From positions 29,235 through 93,234 of the forward strand of contig CAJURY010000004.1 of NCBI GenBank assembly GCA_910589155.1: DNA of 64,000 nt, read 5' to 3'. Made by a program: the position numbers and the translations under genes. The notes under the pieces were generated by a model. That model made no database searches. It had not been told where the DNA came from and saw only the letters and a program-made list of their open reading frames with translations. This DNA is from an uncultured Oscillospiraceae bacterium (GTDB lineage Bacteria > Bacillota > Clostridia > Oscillospirales > Oscillospiraceae). This document shows positions 40,688 to 48,817 of this stretch, in pieces (position 1 is the first letter of the stretch; every line of letters starts with the position of its first letter).

Positions 40688-42481
40688 TTACACCCGCTTG
40701 GATTTGGTTGCGTTTTCCATAAGGCACTGGGCAAGGAAGGCTTCAAAGGCCACAACGCCCTCGTCCCCGCCGGCGCGGGTACGCACAGCGACCGTGCCGT
40801 TTTCCGCTTCCTGGTCGCCCACCACCAGCATATAGGGGATCTTTTCCTTCTGGGCTTCCCGAATCTTGTAGCCCAGCTTTTCAGAGCGGAAATCGCCCTC
40901 CGCCCGGATGCCTGCATCCTTCAGCTTCCCGACGATCTCCTCGGTGTAGGCGTGGGCGCGATCCGTGATGGGCAGCACCTTCACCTGGGTGGGCGACATC
41001 CACAAGGGCAGCGCGCCGGCATATTTTTCAATGAGGTAGGCTAGCGTCCGCTCGTAGCAGCCAAGGCTGGTGCGGTGAATGATATAGGGACGCTTTTTCT
41101 GGCCGTCCGCGTCGGTGTATTCCATGTCGAACTGCTCCGCCAGAAGCTGATCCACTTGAATGGTGACGATGGTATCCTCCTTGCCGAATACGTTCTTGTA
41201 CTGAATGTCCAGCTTGGGACCATAGAAAGCCGCTTCGTCAATGCCGATGGTGTACTCAACGCCCAGATCGTCCAGAATTTTGCCCATAATGCCTTGGGCT
41301 TCCTCCCACTGCTCCGGGGTACCGATATATTTTTCCGTGTTGTTGGGATCCCACTGGGAGAAGCGGAAGGTGCAGTCCTCCAGCATCCCCACGGTTTCCA
41401 GGCAGTACTTGGCAAGCTCCAGGCAGCCCCGGAACTCGTCTTCCAGCTGCTCCGGGCGGAGAATCAGGTGACCTTCGGAAATGGTGAATTGGCGCACCCG
41501 GATAAGGCCGTGCATTTCCCCGGAGTCCTCGTTGCGGAACAGCGTGGAGGTCTCTCCCAAGCGCATGGGCAAGTCCCGGTAGGAACGGGCGCGGTTCAAA
41601 AAGACCTGATACTGAAAGGGGCAGGTCATGGGGCGCAAAGCAAAGCATTCCTTGGTTTCGTCCTGGGGATCGCCCAGCACGAACATACCGTCCAGATAGT
41701 GATCCCAGTGGCCGGAAATCTTATACAGCTCCCGCTTTGCCATGAGGGGGGTCTTGGTGAGCAGGTAGCCGCGCTTTTGCTCCTCGTCCTCTACCCAGCG
41801 CTGCAAAAGCTGAATGACCCGCGCGCCCTTGGGAAGCAAAATTGGCAAGCCCTGGCCGATGACGTCCACGGTGGTAAAGTACTCCAGCTCACGCCCCAGC
41901 TTGTTGTGATCGCGTTTTCTGGCCTCCTCCTGCTTTTGCAAGAAGGCGTCCAGTTCTTCCTTCTTGGGGAAAGCGATACCGTAAATTCTTTGCAGCATTT
42001 TCCGCTTGCTGTCTCCCCGCCAGTACGCGCCGCAGGAGCTGGTAAGCTTAAAGGCGTTGCCCTTGATGCGGCCGGTGGAATCCAGATGAGGGCCGGCGCA
42101 AAGATCGGTAAATTCCCCCTGGGTGTAGAAGGAAATTACCGCGTCCTCCGGCAGATCGTGGATAAGTTCTACCTTGTAGGGTTCGTCCTTTTCCTCCATA
42201 TAGGCGATGGCTTCGGCGCGGGGCTTTTCCGTGCGCTCCAAATGCAGCCGCTCCTTGCAGATTTTCTTCATTTCGGCTTCGATTTTGGCAAGATGCTCCG
42301 GGGTAAAGGTAAAGGGCGCGTCAAAATCGTAGTACCAGCCTTCTTCAATGGCGGGACCAATGGCCAGCTTCGCCTCAGGGTACAGCCGCTTTACCGCCTG
42401 CGCCATGACGTGGGAGCAGGTGTGCCAGTAGGTTTTGCGATATTCGGGATTTTCAAAGGTGTAGATGGTTTCTTCAGACAT
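40688..42481 (-). CDS. thrS: Threonyl-tRNA synthetase lacking the TGS domain
   Basis: A 597-residue class II synthetase charging tRNA-Thr. The N-terminal editing domain starts almost at once: YWHTCSHVMAQAVKRLYPEA contains the HxxxH-type zinc/editing motif, and LCAGPH the matching part. The catalytic domain has motif 2 (RNEDSGEMHGLIRVRQFTISEGH) and motif 3 (SLGCYERTLAYLIEKY), and the anticodon-binding domain starts PTQVKVLPI. The usual N-terminal TGS domain of about 60 residues is missing; AAGGAG lies 8 nt before the ATG at 42481, and the frame upstream is the T-box leader. Otherwise complete and probably functional. Confidence 0.96.
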   Translation of the reverse strand: MSEETIYTFENPEYRKTYWHTCSHVMAQAVKRLYPEAKLAIGPAIEEGWYYDFDAPFTFTPEHLAKIEAEMKKICKERLHLERTEKPRAEAIAYMEEKDEPYKVELIHDLPEDAVISFYTQGEFTDLCAGPHLDSTGRIKGNAFKLTSSCGAYWRGDSKRKMLQRIYGIAFPKKEELDAFLQKQEEARKRDHNKLGRELEYFTTVDVIGQGLPILLPKGARVIQLLQRWVEDEEQKRGYLLTKTPLMAKRELYKISGHWDHYLDGMFVLGDPQDETKECFALRPMTCPFQYQVFLNRARSYRDLPMRLGETSTLFRNEDSGEMHGLIRVRQFTISEGHLILRPEQLEDEFRGCLELAKYCLETVGMLEDCTFRFSQWDPNNTEKYIGTPEQWEEAQGIMGKILDDLGVEYTIGIDEAAFYGPKLDIQYKNVFGKEDTIVTIQVDQLLAEQFDMEYTDADGQKKRPYIIHRTSLGCYERTLAYLIEKYAGALPLWMSPTQVKVLPITDRAHAYTEEIVGKLKDAGIRAEGDFRSEKLGYKIREAQKEKIPYMLVVGDQEAENGTVAVRTRAGGDEGVVAFEAFLAQCLMENATKSKRV

Positions 42482-42617
42482 AAAAATTGCTCCTTTCCTG
42501 CAACCTTGGAGAATGCTGCGTACCCATGGAGCGCCTGAGGGGCGAACCTGTATGTCCGCCCGGCAATCCCATTTTGACACAGCCTCCAGCCGTCGGTTGC
42601 GTTTGTATCTTCGGGGC

Positions 42618-42876
42618 AAAACAAAACGCCTCACCCCTGAAACTTTCAGGGGTGAGGCGATCAACGCTCCACGGTTCCACCCTGCTTACGGCAAAATTTG
42701 CCGTCGCTTGTGATCGCTGTAACGGGCGAACCCGTCCCGCCATACTTGCAGCTTCCCGCTTTCCGCCGGGCGGCTCAGAAGTGGTGCAACGCCAAAAAAT
42801 TTCGCAGAGCCTTTCCAGCGCCCGGCTCCTCTCTGTGCGCATTTTTGACGTCAGGTCTTCCTCACAGCCTATTTTC
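42618..42876 (-). promoter_or_regulatory. T-box riboswitch (threonine) controlling thrS
   Basis: On the minus strand the leader holds the T-box antiterminator sequence GGGTGGAACCGTGG (42669-42682), which pairs with the acceptor end of uncharged tRNA. It is followed by a 16-bp terminator stem (42627-42659) with a TTTTGTTTT tract. The stem I region contains GCACCACTTC, offering ACC, a threonine codon, as specifier. Uncharged tRNA-Thr should turn thrS on. Confidence 0.93.
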
Positions 42877-42882
42877 ATTCAC

Positions 42883-42911
42883 ACTATACCACGCTTTCTC
42901 CTTTCTGTCAA
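42883..42911 (-). promoter_or_regulatory. thrS promoter
   Basis: Minus strand TTGACA (42906-42911), 17-nt spacer, TATAGT (42883-42888), immediately upstream of the T-box leader. Confidence 0.85.
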
Positions 42912-42978
42912 CTGGATTCTTTTGGAAAAACAATTTTTTGCAAAATGTTTGTAATTTTTGGTATTCGACGGAAAACCA

Positions 42979-43006
42979 TTGACTTTTTGGCTGTAACAGT
43001 TATAAT
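42979..43006 (+). promoter_or_regulatory. Promoter of the 3D-domain protein gene
   Basis: TTGACT (42979-42984), 16-nt spacer, TATAAT (43001-43006), about 70 bp before the start. The leader is too short for the ydaO-type riboswitch often found before such genes. Confidence 0.7.
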
Positions 43007-43076
43007 AGCAAAATAATCTCAAAGCGGTAACAAATTTACCGTAAAGATTTCATTTTGTAAGAAAGGGGCTTTTGTG

Positions 43077-44123
43077 ATGAAAAAACAGTTACAATTGCAG
43101 CTCATTCGTATGACCGCAGCCTGCGCAGCCGCGGCTGCCCTAACCTTTGCGCTTTCTCAGGCGGCCTTTGCCGAGAACATTTATCTCATCCGGGACGGCG
43201 AGGAGGTGCTGGTGCATACCACCAAGCTCACCGACCCGGAGGCGGTTTTGGCGGACGCAGGGGTGAGTCTTGCGGAAGCGGACAGCTATGAGGTAACGGA
43301 GTCCGGCGGCGCCATTGACGTAACCGTGCAACGCTGCCAAGCAGTCGCCTTGCAAGATGGTACAGAAAAATCCACCCTCAGCACATATTGCCAGACAGTT
43401 GGGGAACTTTTGGATCAGCAGGGTATTGTTTTGGGAGCCATGGACACGGTGACCCCTGGGCGAAGCAGCGCGGTGACAGAGGGCATGACCATTCAAATCA
43501 ACCGCGTCTGGCAGGAAGAAGCCTTGGAAGAAGGAAAGCTTCCCTTTGAAACCCTGCGCTATGAGGACGATTCCCTGCCTGCCGGGGAGGAACGGGTGCT
43601 GTCTGAAGGAGAAAAAGGAACCGTCCGGCGGACGGTTACCAAAACCTATAAAAACGGCTATCTGGTAGACAGCCAGGTGACCCAGGAAACCGTTTTGCAA
43701 GAGCCGGTTGCCCAGGTGGTGCTTTGCGGCACCAAGGAAGCGCCAGCGCCCCGCAAGTCCTCCTCCGGCACAGTGCAGGCGGACGAAAACGGCAAAACCA
43801 TTACGACCGCTTCAGGGGACGTCATATCCTACAGCCGCAAAATGTCCGTCACAGCCACGGCCTATAGCTGCGAGGGCTACACTGGCACCACCGCCACCGG
43901 CACCACCGCCCGGTATGGAGCGATTGCGGTGGATCCTACGGTAATTCCCTATGGAACAAGAATGTATATTGTATCCGACGACGGGGCTTATATCTACGGC
44001 TACGCCACGGCGGAGGACTGCGGCGGCGCGATTAAAGGCAATATCATTGACTTATATTTTGATACCATCGCAGAGTGCTACGAATTTGGCCGCAGAAGCT
44101 GCACAGTGTACATTTTGGACTAA
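43077..44123 (+). CDS. Secreted DUF348-G5-3D domain protein (YabE/YocH-like)
   Basis: A 348-residue exported cell-wall protein. The signal peptide (about residues 1-32) ends in AFA before ENIYL. Next come one or two ubiquitin-like DUF348 units (about 33-130), a G5 domain (about 140-215, with KGTVRRTVTKTYKNG), a Ser/Ala/Pro linker, and a C-terminal 3D domain. The three aspartates that name the 3D fold appear in AVDPTVIPYGTRMYI, AEDCGGAIKGN and IDLYFD. The domain is related to lytic transglycosylases, so it probably trims peptidoglycan. The ATG at 43077 is 8 nt after GGGG; a GTG at 43074 is also possible. Alone between two terminators. Confidence 0.9.
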   Translation: MKKQLQLQLIRMTAACAAAAALTFALSQAAFAENIYLIRDGEEVLVHTTKLTDPEAVLADAGVSLAEADSYEVTESGGAIDVTVQRCQAVALQDGTEKSTLSTYCQTVGELLDQQGIVLGAMDTVTPGRSSAVTEGMTIQINRVWQEEALEEGKLPFETLRYEDDSLPAGEERVLSEGEKGTVRRTVTKTYKNGYLVDSQVTQETVLQEPVAQVVLCGTKEAPAPRKSSSGTVQADENGKTITTASGDVISYSRKMSVTATAYSCEGYTGTTATGTTARYGAIAVDPTVIPYGTRMYIVSDDGAYIYGYATAEDCGGAIKGNIIDLYFDTIAECYEFGRRSCTVYILD

Positions 44124-44139
44124 CTTGTAAATCATGAAA

Positions 44140-44185
44140 CAGGCTCCTGCTTCCCGTATTGCATAGGAAGCAGGAGCCTGCTTTG
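44140..44185 (+). terminator. Terminator after the 3D-domain gene
   Basis: A 15-bp perfect stem (44140-44154 with 44166-44180) followed by CTTTGC, starting 17 bp after the stop. Confidence 0.8.
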
Positions 44186-44215
44186 CAGCACGCCCACGCA
44201 TCCTACCATATGCCG

Positions 44216-44308
44216 TTGGGCGGGCGGCGCCCGCTGGCGTCGCGTTACCTGCGCCGCTGCTGACTTGCCACACCTTTTGGGGACGCTCGACAAGCACTGC
44301 CGTAAAAT
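44216..44308 (+). repeat. Family B repeat
   Basis: One plus-orientation unit: hairpin GCGGGCGGCGCCCGC, then GCTGGCGTCGCGTTACC, GACTTGCCACACCTTTTGGG and CGCTCGACAAGCACTGCC. Confidence 0.75.
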
Positions 44309-44314
44309 GCTGTT

Positions 44315-44433
44315 GTAGGGGCGAACCTATGTGTCCGCTCGTTTCTGTCCAATTTTCGGCGCAATTTCGTTAGAACGCTGTCATTGCCAGAGGGCGAAGC
44401 CGGCGCGGCAATCTTCTGGATAGGTTCGCATAT
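44315..44433 (+). repeat. Family A repeat, degenerate copy
   Basis: GTAGGGGCGAACCTATGTGT head, then the CGCAATTTCGTTAGAACGCT and GTCATTGCC blocks shared with the long copies; the right-hand hairpin is eroded. It directly follows the family B unit, as at 50057 and 58312. Confidence 0.65.
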
Positions 44434-44453
44434 TGTTGCTGCGCCTGTATCTT

Positions 44454-45620
44454 TTAAGGATGGATGCTTTTGGCGTACTGGGAGGGGGTAATGCCAAACT
44501 TTTCCTTAAACTGTCTGGAAAAATGGTGCACGGTGGAATACTGTAAAAGCTGCGCAATTTGGGTAAAATTCATACTGCCCTCCCGAATCAGGCGGCGGCT
44601 TTCCTCCAGCTTCATGCGCCGGATGCATTCCCCCGGCGAAATCTGCATGTTTTTGCGAAACAGCGCGGTAAGATAGGAAGGACTCACCCCCGCTTCCCTG
44701 GCGACAACGGGAACGCTGAGCTTTTCGTACAGGTGCTTGCCGATATACTGCATCGCGTGGCCGATGACCTCGTTTTCGCTGCATAGGGCGTTGGCTGTCT
44801 GCAAGGCGGCTTTGGGTTTTTCCAGCCCCTTGCGGAGCAGGGTCAAAAGCAGGGTTTCCAGCAGACAGATGAGCATATCCTCAGCATAGGGCTTTTGCTC
44901 TTTCCATTCCCGGAGCATTTGCCGCAAAAGCGCCGCGGCGGCCTGATCCGCCTTGCCCTTCAGGTTCAGCAGCGGCGTAAGCTCCCCTGCCGCCAGCTCG
45001 AAGGTAATGGTAATATAGCTTGCCACGCAGTTTGCGTCGGTGTACTGCATATGCCACTGGTTGGAGCCGTAAATGGTAAACTCTCCTTGCGCCAGGGTCA
45101 TTTCGTGGCCGCCGGAAACCGAATGAATGTGACCGCTGTCCACATAGGTCAATTCCAGCATAGGGTGTTTTTCCCCTGGGAAGAAAAATCCCTGCTCCTT
45201 TTCCTGATAGAAAAAGGTAAAAATACTGCTGACAGCCAGCTTTCTGGTAAGCTGCAAGCTATGCAGAGGCTCCGGCAGATCCGCCGCCTCCGGCCACTGG
45301 CCGACTTGAGCCGCCATGCGCACGGTAGACGCTTCCGTAAAGGGCAGCAGCGCAAATTTGACCCCCGGCGCAATGGTAACGGGCTTGTCCAGATAAAAAA
45401 GCTGAAACGCTCCCGCCAAGCGCACCGCCAGTACTGTCATGCCAGAAGCGTAGTCCAAATGCACAGGCAGTTGGGAGCAGAACAGACTTTTCTGATACTG
45501 CGCCGTGTCCAGCAGGCGAATCTGCCAGCTATCCTCCTGGGGCATTCGCGCCTCCGCCGGACGCTCCGGGCGGATGCTGCCAAATTTTGCAAAAGACAGC
45601 GTATTTAAATTTTCAACCAA
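44454..45620 (-). CDS. AraC-family transcriptional regulator
   Basis: A 388-residue regulator. The C-terminal 100 residues contain two HTH motifs: LSVPVVAREAGVSPSYLTALFRK and MNFTQIAQLLQYSTVHHFSRQFKEKFGITPSQY, the AraC signature. The N-terminal part has a cupin-like ligand domain, with HPMLELTYVDSGHIHSVSGG and LAQGEFTIYGSNQWHMQY in the usual order, so it probably senses a sugar or similar effector. The TTG at 45620 has AGGAGG 8 nt upstream; the frame upstream lacks a site and would run into the spoVT promoter region. Divergent from spoVT. The target genes are unknown. Confidence 0.9.
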   Translation of the reverse strand: MVENLNTLSFAKFGSIRPERPAEARMPQEDSWQIRLLDTAQYQKSLFCSQLPVHLDYASGMTVLAVRLAGAFQLFYLDKPVTIAPGVKFALLPFTEASTVRMAAQVGQWPEAADLPEPLHSLQLTRKLAVSSIFTFFYQEKEQGFFFPGEKHPMLELTYVDSGHIHSVSGGHEMTLAQGEFTIYGSNQWHMQYTDANCVASYITITFELAAGELTPLLNLKGKADQAAAALLRQMLREWKEQKPYAEDMLICLLETLLLTLLRKGLEKPKAALQTANALCSENEVIGHAMQYIGKHLYEKLSVPVVAREAGVSPSYLTALFRKNMQISPGECIRRMKLEESRRLIREGSMNFTQIAQLLQYSTVHHFSRQFKEKFGITPSQYAKSIHP

Positions 45621-45787
45621 GCCGGTTCCCTCCTCTTTTCCTTTGTTTTTGTTATTATATTGTTTTTCGAGACAAAATGCAATCTGCTTCCGCAAACAAA
45701 ACTGAGTTTGATTTTTTGAAAACGGTATAAATCCGCTTTTTTGACAAACACTAGCAAGGCAAAAAGCAAACAAGGAGAGAAATATAT

Positions 45788-46330
45788 ATGAAAGCAACCG
45801 GCATTGTTCGTCGCATTGACGATCTTGGAAGAATCGTAATCCCAAAGGAGATTCGGCGCACGCTGCGCATTCGGGAAGGCGATCCTCTTGAAATTTATAC
45901 GGAAAAAGACGGCGGGGTGATTTTCCGCAAGTATTCTCCCATTGGGGACTTGCAGGATTTTGCCGCGCAGATCTGCGAGTCCATGGGGAAAAATACCGAC
46001 GCCATCGCGGCGGTAGCGGATCGCGATGCGATTATCGCCCTTTCCGGGGCGCCCAAGCGGGATTTGGTGGACAAGCGCAACAGCGCGGAGCTGGAAGCGC
46101 TTATGGAGCAGAGAAAACCCTATCGTTATATCCCAGGCGAGACGCCTGTGCGGGCTTCCGAGGCTTCTGAGAAGTATTACGTGGGCGTGGCCGCGCCGAT
46201 TGTTTCTCAGGGGGATATTATGGGCTGCGTGCTGCTTTTGTCCGACGATAAGAGCCAGGCGGTGTCTGAGGCGGATCAGAAGGTTGCCCAGACCATGGCG
46301 GGCTTTCTTGGTACGCAAATTGAAAGCTGA
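45788..46330 (+). CDS. spoVT: Stage V sporulation protein T
   Basis: A 180-residue transcription factor of the AbrB family. Residues 1-50 (MKATGIVRRIDDLGRIVIPK, EIRRTLRIREGDPLEIY) form the swapped-hairpin SpoVT-AbrB DNA-binding domain; residues 56-178 are the GAF-like domain typical of SpoVT and absent from AbrB, with VGVAAPIVSQGDIMGCVLLL near the end. SpoVT tunes the sigma-G regulon in the forespore, so the organism very likely forms spores. GGAGAG precedes the start. The terminator that follows is built from a family A hairpin. Confidence 0.96.
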   Translation: MKATGIVRRIDDLGRIVIPKEIRRTLRIREGDPLEIYTEKDGGVIFRKYSPIGDLQDFAAQICESMGKNTDAIAAVADRDAIIALSGAPKRDLVDKRNSAELEALMEQRKPYRYIPGETPVRASEASEKYYVGVAAPIVSQGDIMGCVLLLSDDKSQAVSEADQKVAQTMAGFLGTQIES

Positions 46331-46369
46331 GAAGGCCGACGGGACGGCCGCAAGACAGTTTCAGGAAAA

Positions 46370-46410
46370 GCATGTAGGGCGGCATTTGGATGCCGCCCTA
46401 CATGCTTTTT
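46370..46410 (+). terminator. spoVT terminator made of a GTAG/CTAC hairpin
   Basis: A perfect 16-bp stem (GCATGTAGGGCGGCAT, 46370-46385, with its inverse at 46390-46405), loop TTGG, then TTTTT. The GTAGGGCGGC/GCCGCCCTAC core matches the ends of the REP-bounded element at 24883-25377. Confidence 0.85.
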
Positions 46411-46535
46411 ATCCTGTAAAAATGTCCCCCGTCATAGCCGGGGGCAATGCCCACGCAGAAATCCAGCAATACCCATCCGGGCATTTGTAAATTTGCGCGG
46501 CAGATGGTTTTCCCCGTATAACCGAACGGTATCCC

Positions 46536-46850
46536 GTAGGGGCGCGCCTGCGTGTTCGCCCCGCCGGAAGGCAGTTTCCAATTTGTCATTGCGAACCTCG
46601 TCGGGGCAAACTCCAATGCGTATGTTCCGGCGCTTGCGCCGGAACATACAGAATTTCGTTGCCCCTCCTCTCCAAACCGAACCCACTTCGCTGAGCTTCG
46701 GTTTGGTTGTTCGCTTTCACTGGTGTGGCAATCTGAAACAGCTTTGTGTGGAAAGCCTACGTCGGCTGCGCCTTTCCGCAATGACGGCGCTTTTACGGAA
46801 TTGCGCCCAAAATTGGACAGAAATGGGCGGACACATAGGTCTGCCCCTGC
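46536..46850 (-). repeat. Family A repeat, full-length copy 2 (315 bp, inverted)
   Basis: GTAGGGGCGCGCCTGCGTGT at the left and CGGACACATAGGTCTGCCCC with CTGC at the right. The interior is the reverse complement of copy 1 (8372-8689) with few differences, including both hairpins H1 and H2 (centre again AA in copy 1 orientation). Confidence 0.85.
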
Positions 46851-46852
46851 GC

Positions 46853-46945
46853 CAATATTTCAGGGCAGTTCCTGTCGAGTGTCCCCCAAGGGGGTGGCAG
46901 GTTTGCAGCGGTGTTCATAACGAATTGCCCACGGATGCTGCCCGT
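46853..46945 (-). repeat. Family B repeat, minus orientation
   Basis: CAGGGCAGTTCCTGTCGAGT, CCCCCAAGGGGGTGGCAGG, TTGCAGCGGTGTTCATAACG and GCCCACGGATGCTGCCCG: one unit abutting the family A element and ending at the CBS gene stop. Confidence 0.7.
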
Positions 46946-46948
46946 ATT

Positions 46949-47377
46949 TTAGCGTCTCGCTACATTAGAGCAGATTTCCGAAAAGGCCTCCGCCGCTTCC
47001 ATGGAAAACTTCTCCGTACACGCCAGGTCGCCCAGAGATACCATGCCGCAGAGCTTCCCGTTTTCCTCTACCGGTAACCGCCGTACCTGCTCGCGGCTCA
47101 TACGCTCTGCCGCTTCCTCCAGGCACATGTCCGCCCCCACGGTCACTACATGGCCGGTCATGACCTGCCGCACGGGGGTGCGCTCCGGGTTATGCTCCGC
47201 CGCCACACAACGCAGCACAATGTCCCGGTCCGTCACCATGCCCTGAATTTTCCCCGCCCCGTCGCAAACCGGCAGCGCTCCCAGATTATACCGCGACAGC
47301 ATTCTTGCCGCTACCCCAATAGACTCTTCCGGGCTGATGCGAATGACGCGCTTTGTCATAACGTCCCGAACCTTCAT
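46949..47377 (-). CDS. Tandem CBS-domain protein
   Basis: A 142-residue protein made only of two CBS domains: MKVRDVMTKRVIRISPEESI to VTDRDIVLR (about 1-60) and VRQVMTGHVVTVGADMCLEE to MVSLGDLA (about 70-125). The VTDRDI and VSLGDLA strands are the usual nucleotide-binding elements; such stand-alone pairs bind AMP, ATP or NADH and sense energy state. AGGAGG lies 7 nt before the ATG. Transcribed alone toward a repeat-rich spacer. Confidence 0.92.
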   Translation of the reverse strand: MKVRDVMTKRVIRISPEESIGVAARMLSRYNLGALPVCDGAGKIQGMVTDRDIVLRCVAAEHNPERTPVRQVMTGHVVTVGADMCLEEAAERMSREQVRRLPVEENGKLCGMVSLGDLACTEKFSMEAAEAFSEICSNVARR

Positions 47378-47459
47378 AAAAATTCCTCCTGTAAAAAATT
47401 ATTTCTAAAAAATCATACCCGCTGCAAAGCCTTTCCATACATCGCCCGTTTTTTTGTTC

Positions 47460-47488
47460 TTGACAATCGATGGTCTGGATCGTATAAT
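47460..47488 (+). promoter_or_regulatory. Promoter of the TetR-ABC operon with operator-like repeats
   Basis: TTGACA (47460-47465), 17-nt spacer, TATAAT (47483-47488). Just after it lie AAAACAATAGTTTT and AAAACATAAGTTTT (about 47491-47518), two near-palindromic 14-mers that could be the TetR binding sites and allow autoregulation. Confidence 0.8.
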
Positions 47489-47534
47489 CAAAAACAATAG
47501 TTTTAAAACATAAGTTTTAGAAAGAAGGAATGTT

Positions 47535-48128
47535 ATGCCGCCCTCAGCCAAATTTACAAAAGAGGAAGTCATTGCCGCCGCGCTGGGCGTTGTACGGGAA
47601 TCAGGTTTCGACGCTTTAACCGCCAGAGCCTTAGGCGCAGCGCTTGGCAGTTCCCCCCGGCCAATTTTCACTGTGTTTCAAAGTATGGAGCAGGTGCAGC
47701 AGGCAGTTGTGCAAGCCGCCAGAGATCGATACAACGGTTACATCGCCAAGGCCTTGGCGCCGGACAGAGCGTACCGGCAGAGGTTTAAATCCGTGGGCGC
47801 CCAGTATATTCGCTTCGCTACAGAAGAACCCAAGCTTTTTCAGCTTCTTTTTATGCGAACCCAGGAAGCCGTCCCCGCCTTTTCTCAGGTTTTGGGGCTG
47901 ATTGAAGAAAACTACAGCGCAATTCTTGCCTCGATTCAGGAGGAATACGGACTGCGCCCGGAGGAGGCGAAAGGACTTTACCGGCATCTTTGGATATACA
48001 GTCACGGGATCGCATCCCTATGCGCCACAAAAATGTGCCGTTTCACCGAAGGGGAAATTGGCGCAATGATGACGGAAGTCTGCGTTAGCTTGCTGCGCAG
48101 CGGGAAAGGCGGGGAAAAACATGATTGA
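47535..48128 (+). CDS. TetR-family regulator with WHG-type C-terminus
   Basis: A 197-residue repressor-type protein. The N-terminal HTH is FTKEEVIAAALGVVRESGFD then LTARALGAALGSSPRPIFTVF (residues 7-55), an atypical ending compared with the usual YYHF. The C-terminal domain with RHLWIYSHGIASLCATKMC resembles the WHG/TetR_C_13 group. It heads an operon with an ABC ATPase (8-nt overlap) and an FtsX-type permease and probably represses it until a substrate of the exporter is bound. AAGGA precedes the start. Confidence 0.88.
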   Translation: MPPSAKFTKEEVIAAALGVVRESGFDALTARALGAALGSSPRPIFTVFQSMEQVQQAVVQAARDRYNGYIAKALAPDRAYRQRFKSVGAQYIRFATEEPKLFQLLFMRTQEAVPAFSQVLGLIEENYSAILASIQEEYGLRPEEAKGLYRHLWIYSHGIASLCATKMCRFTEGEIGAMMTEVCVSLLRSGKGGEKHD

Positions 48129-48813
48129 GATAAAAAATCTGCAAAAAAGCTATGGGGCGGGGGAAAGCCGCTGCCATGTGCTGAAGGGACTGGATTTTAC
48201 CATTCAAACCGGAGACTTTGCCGTGATTCTAGGGGCTTCCGGCTCTGGTAAATCCACACTTTTGCATATATTGTCGGGATTAGAGTCCCCGGATTGCGGC
48301 GAAGTGCGCTATGACGGGGAAAATATCGCGTCTTTTTCCGACAAGGAGCTGACAAAATTCCGCAAGGACAACGTGGGCTTTATTTTTCAGCAGTATTTTC
48401 TTTTGCCCAACCTGAATGTGGAGAAAAATGTAAAAATGGGAGCGGAGCTGGCGGACAACCGGGCGTTTCGGGATACCATCGCCGCCGTGGGTCTTGGGGA
48501 AAAGCTGGGCAAATACCCTCATGAGCTTTCCGGCGGCGAGCAGCAGCGAGTCTGCATTGCAAGGGCGCTGGCGAAAAAACCGAAGGTGCTGTTTTTAGAT
48601 GAGCCAACCGGCGCGCTGGACGAGGAGACCGGCCGGCAGGTTCTGCATTACATCAGCCAATTGCAGCGGGAAAACCGGTTTACCATGCTGATGGTGACCC
48701 ACAATCAGAATATCGCGGAAATGGCCAACACAGTGATTTTGATGAACAGCGGAAAAATTTCTGAAATCCGCGCAAACCCGGCGGTGAAAACCGCTTGGGA
48801 GATTGGGTGGTGA
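48121..48813 (+). CDS. ABC transporter ATP-binding protein, MacB/LolD type
   Basis: A 230-residue ATPase: Walker A GASGSGKST (about residues 39-47), signature LSGGEQQRVCIARAL, Walker B VLFLDEPTGALDE, switch His in MVTHNQN. Same subfamily as the orphan at 2458-3144 but clearly a different gene. It overlaps the TetR gene by 8 nt and is followed 4 nt later by its permease. Likely exports a toxic compound or peptide, or reshapes the envelope. Confidence 0.94.
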   Translation: MIEIKNLQKSYGAGESRCHVLKGLDFTIQTGDFAVILGASGSGKSTLLHILSGLESPDCGEVRYDGENIASFSDKELTKFRKDNVGFIFQQYFLLPNLNVEKNVKMGAELADNRAFRDTIAAVGLGEKLGKYPHELSGGEQQRVCIARALAKKPKVLFLDEPTGALDEETGRQVLHYISQLQRENRFTMLMVTHNQNIAEMANTVILMNSGKISEIRANPAVKTAWEIGW

Positions 48814-48817
48814 CGGT

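Noticed and set aside
42985..43076. Cyclic-di-AMP (ydaO) riboswitch before the 3D-domain gene
   Set aside because: Such riboswitches often precede these cell-wall genes, but the leader here is only about 60 nt, too short, and no conserved motif is seen.
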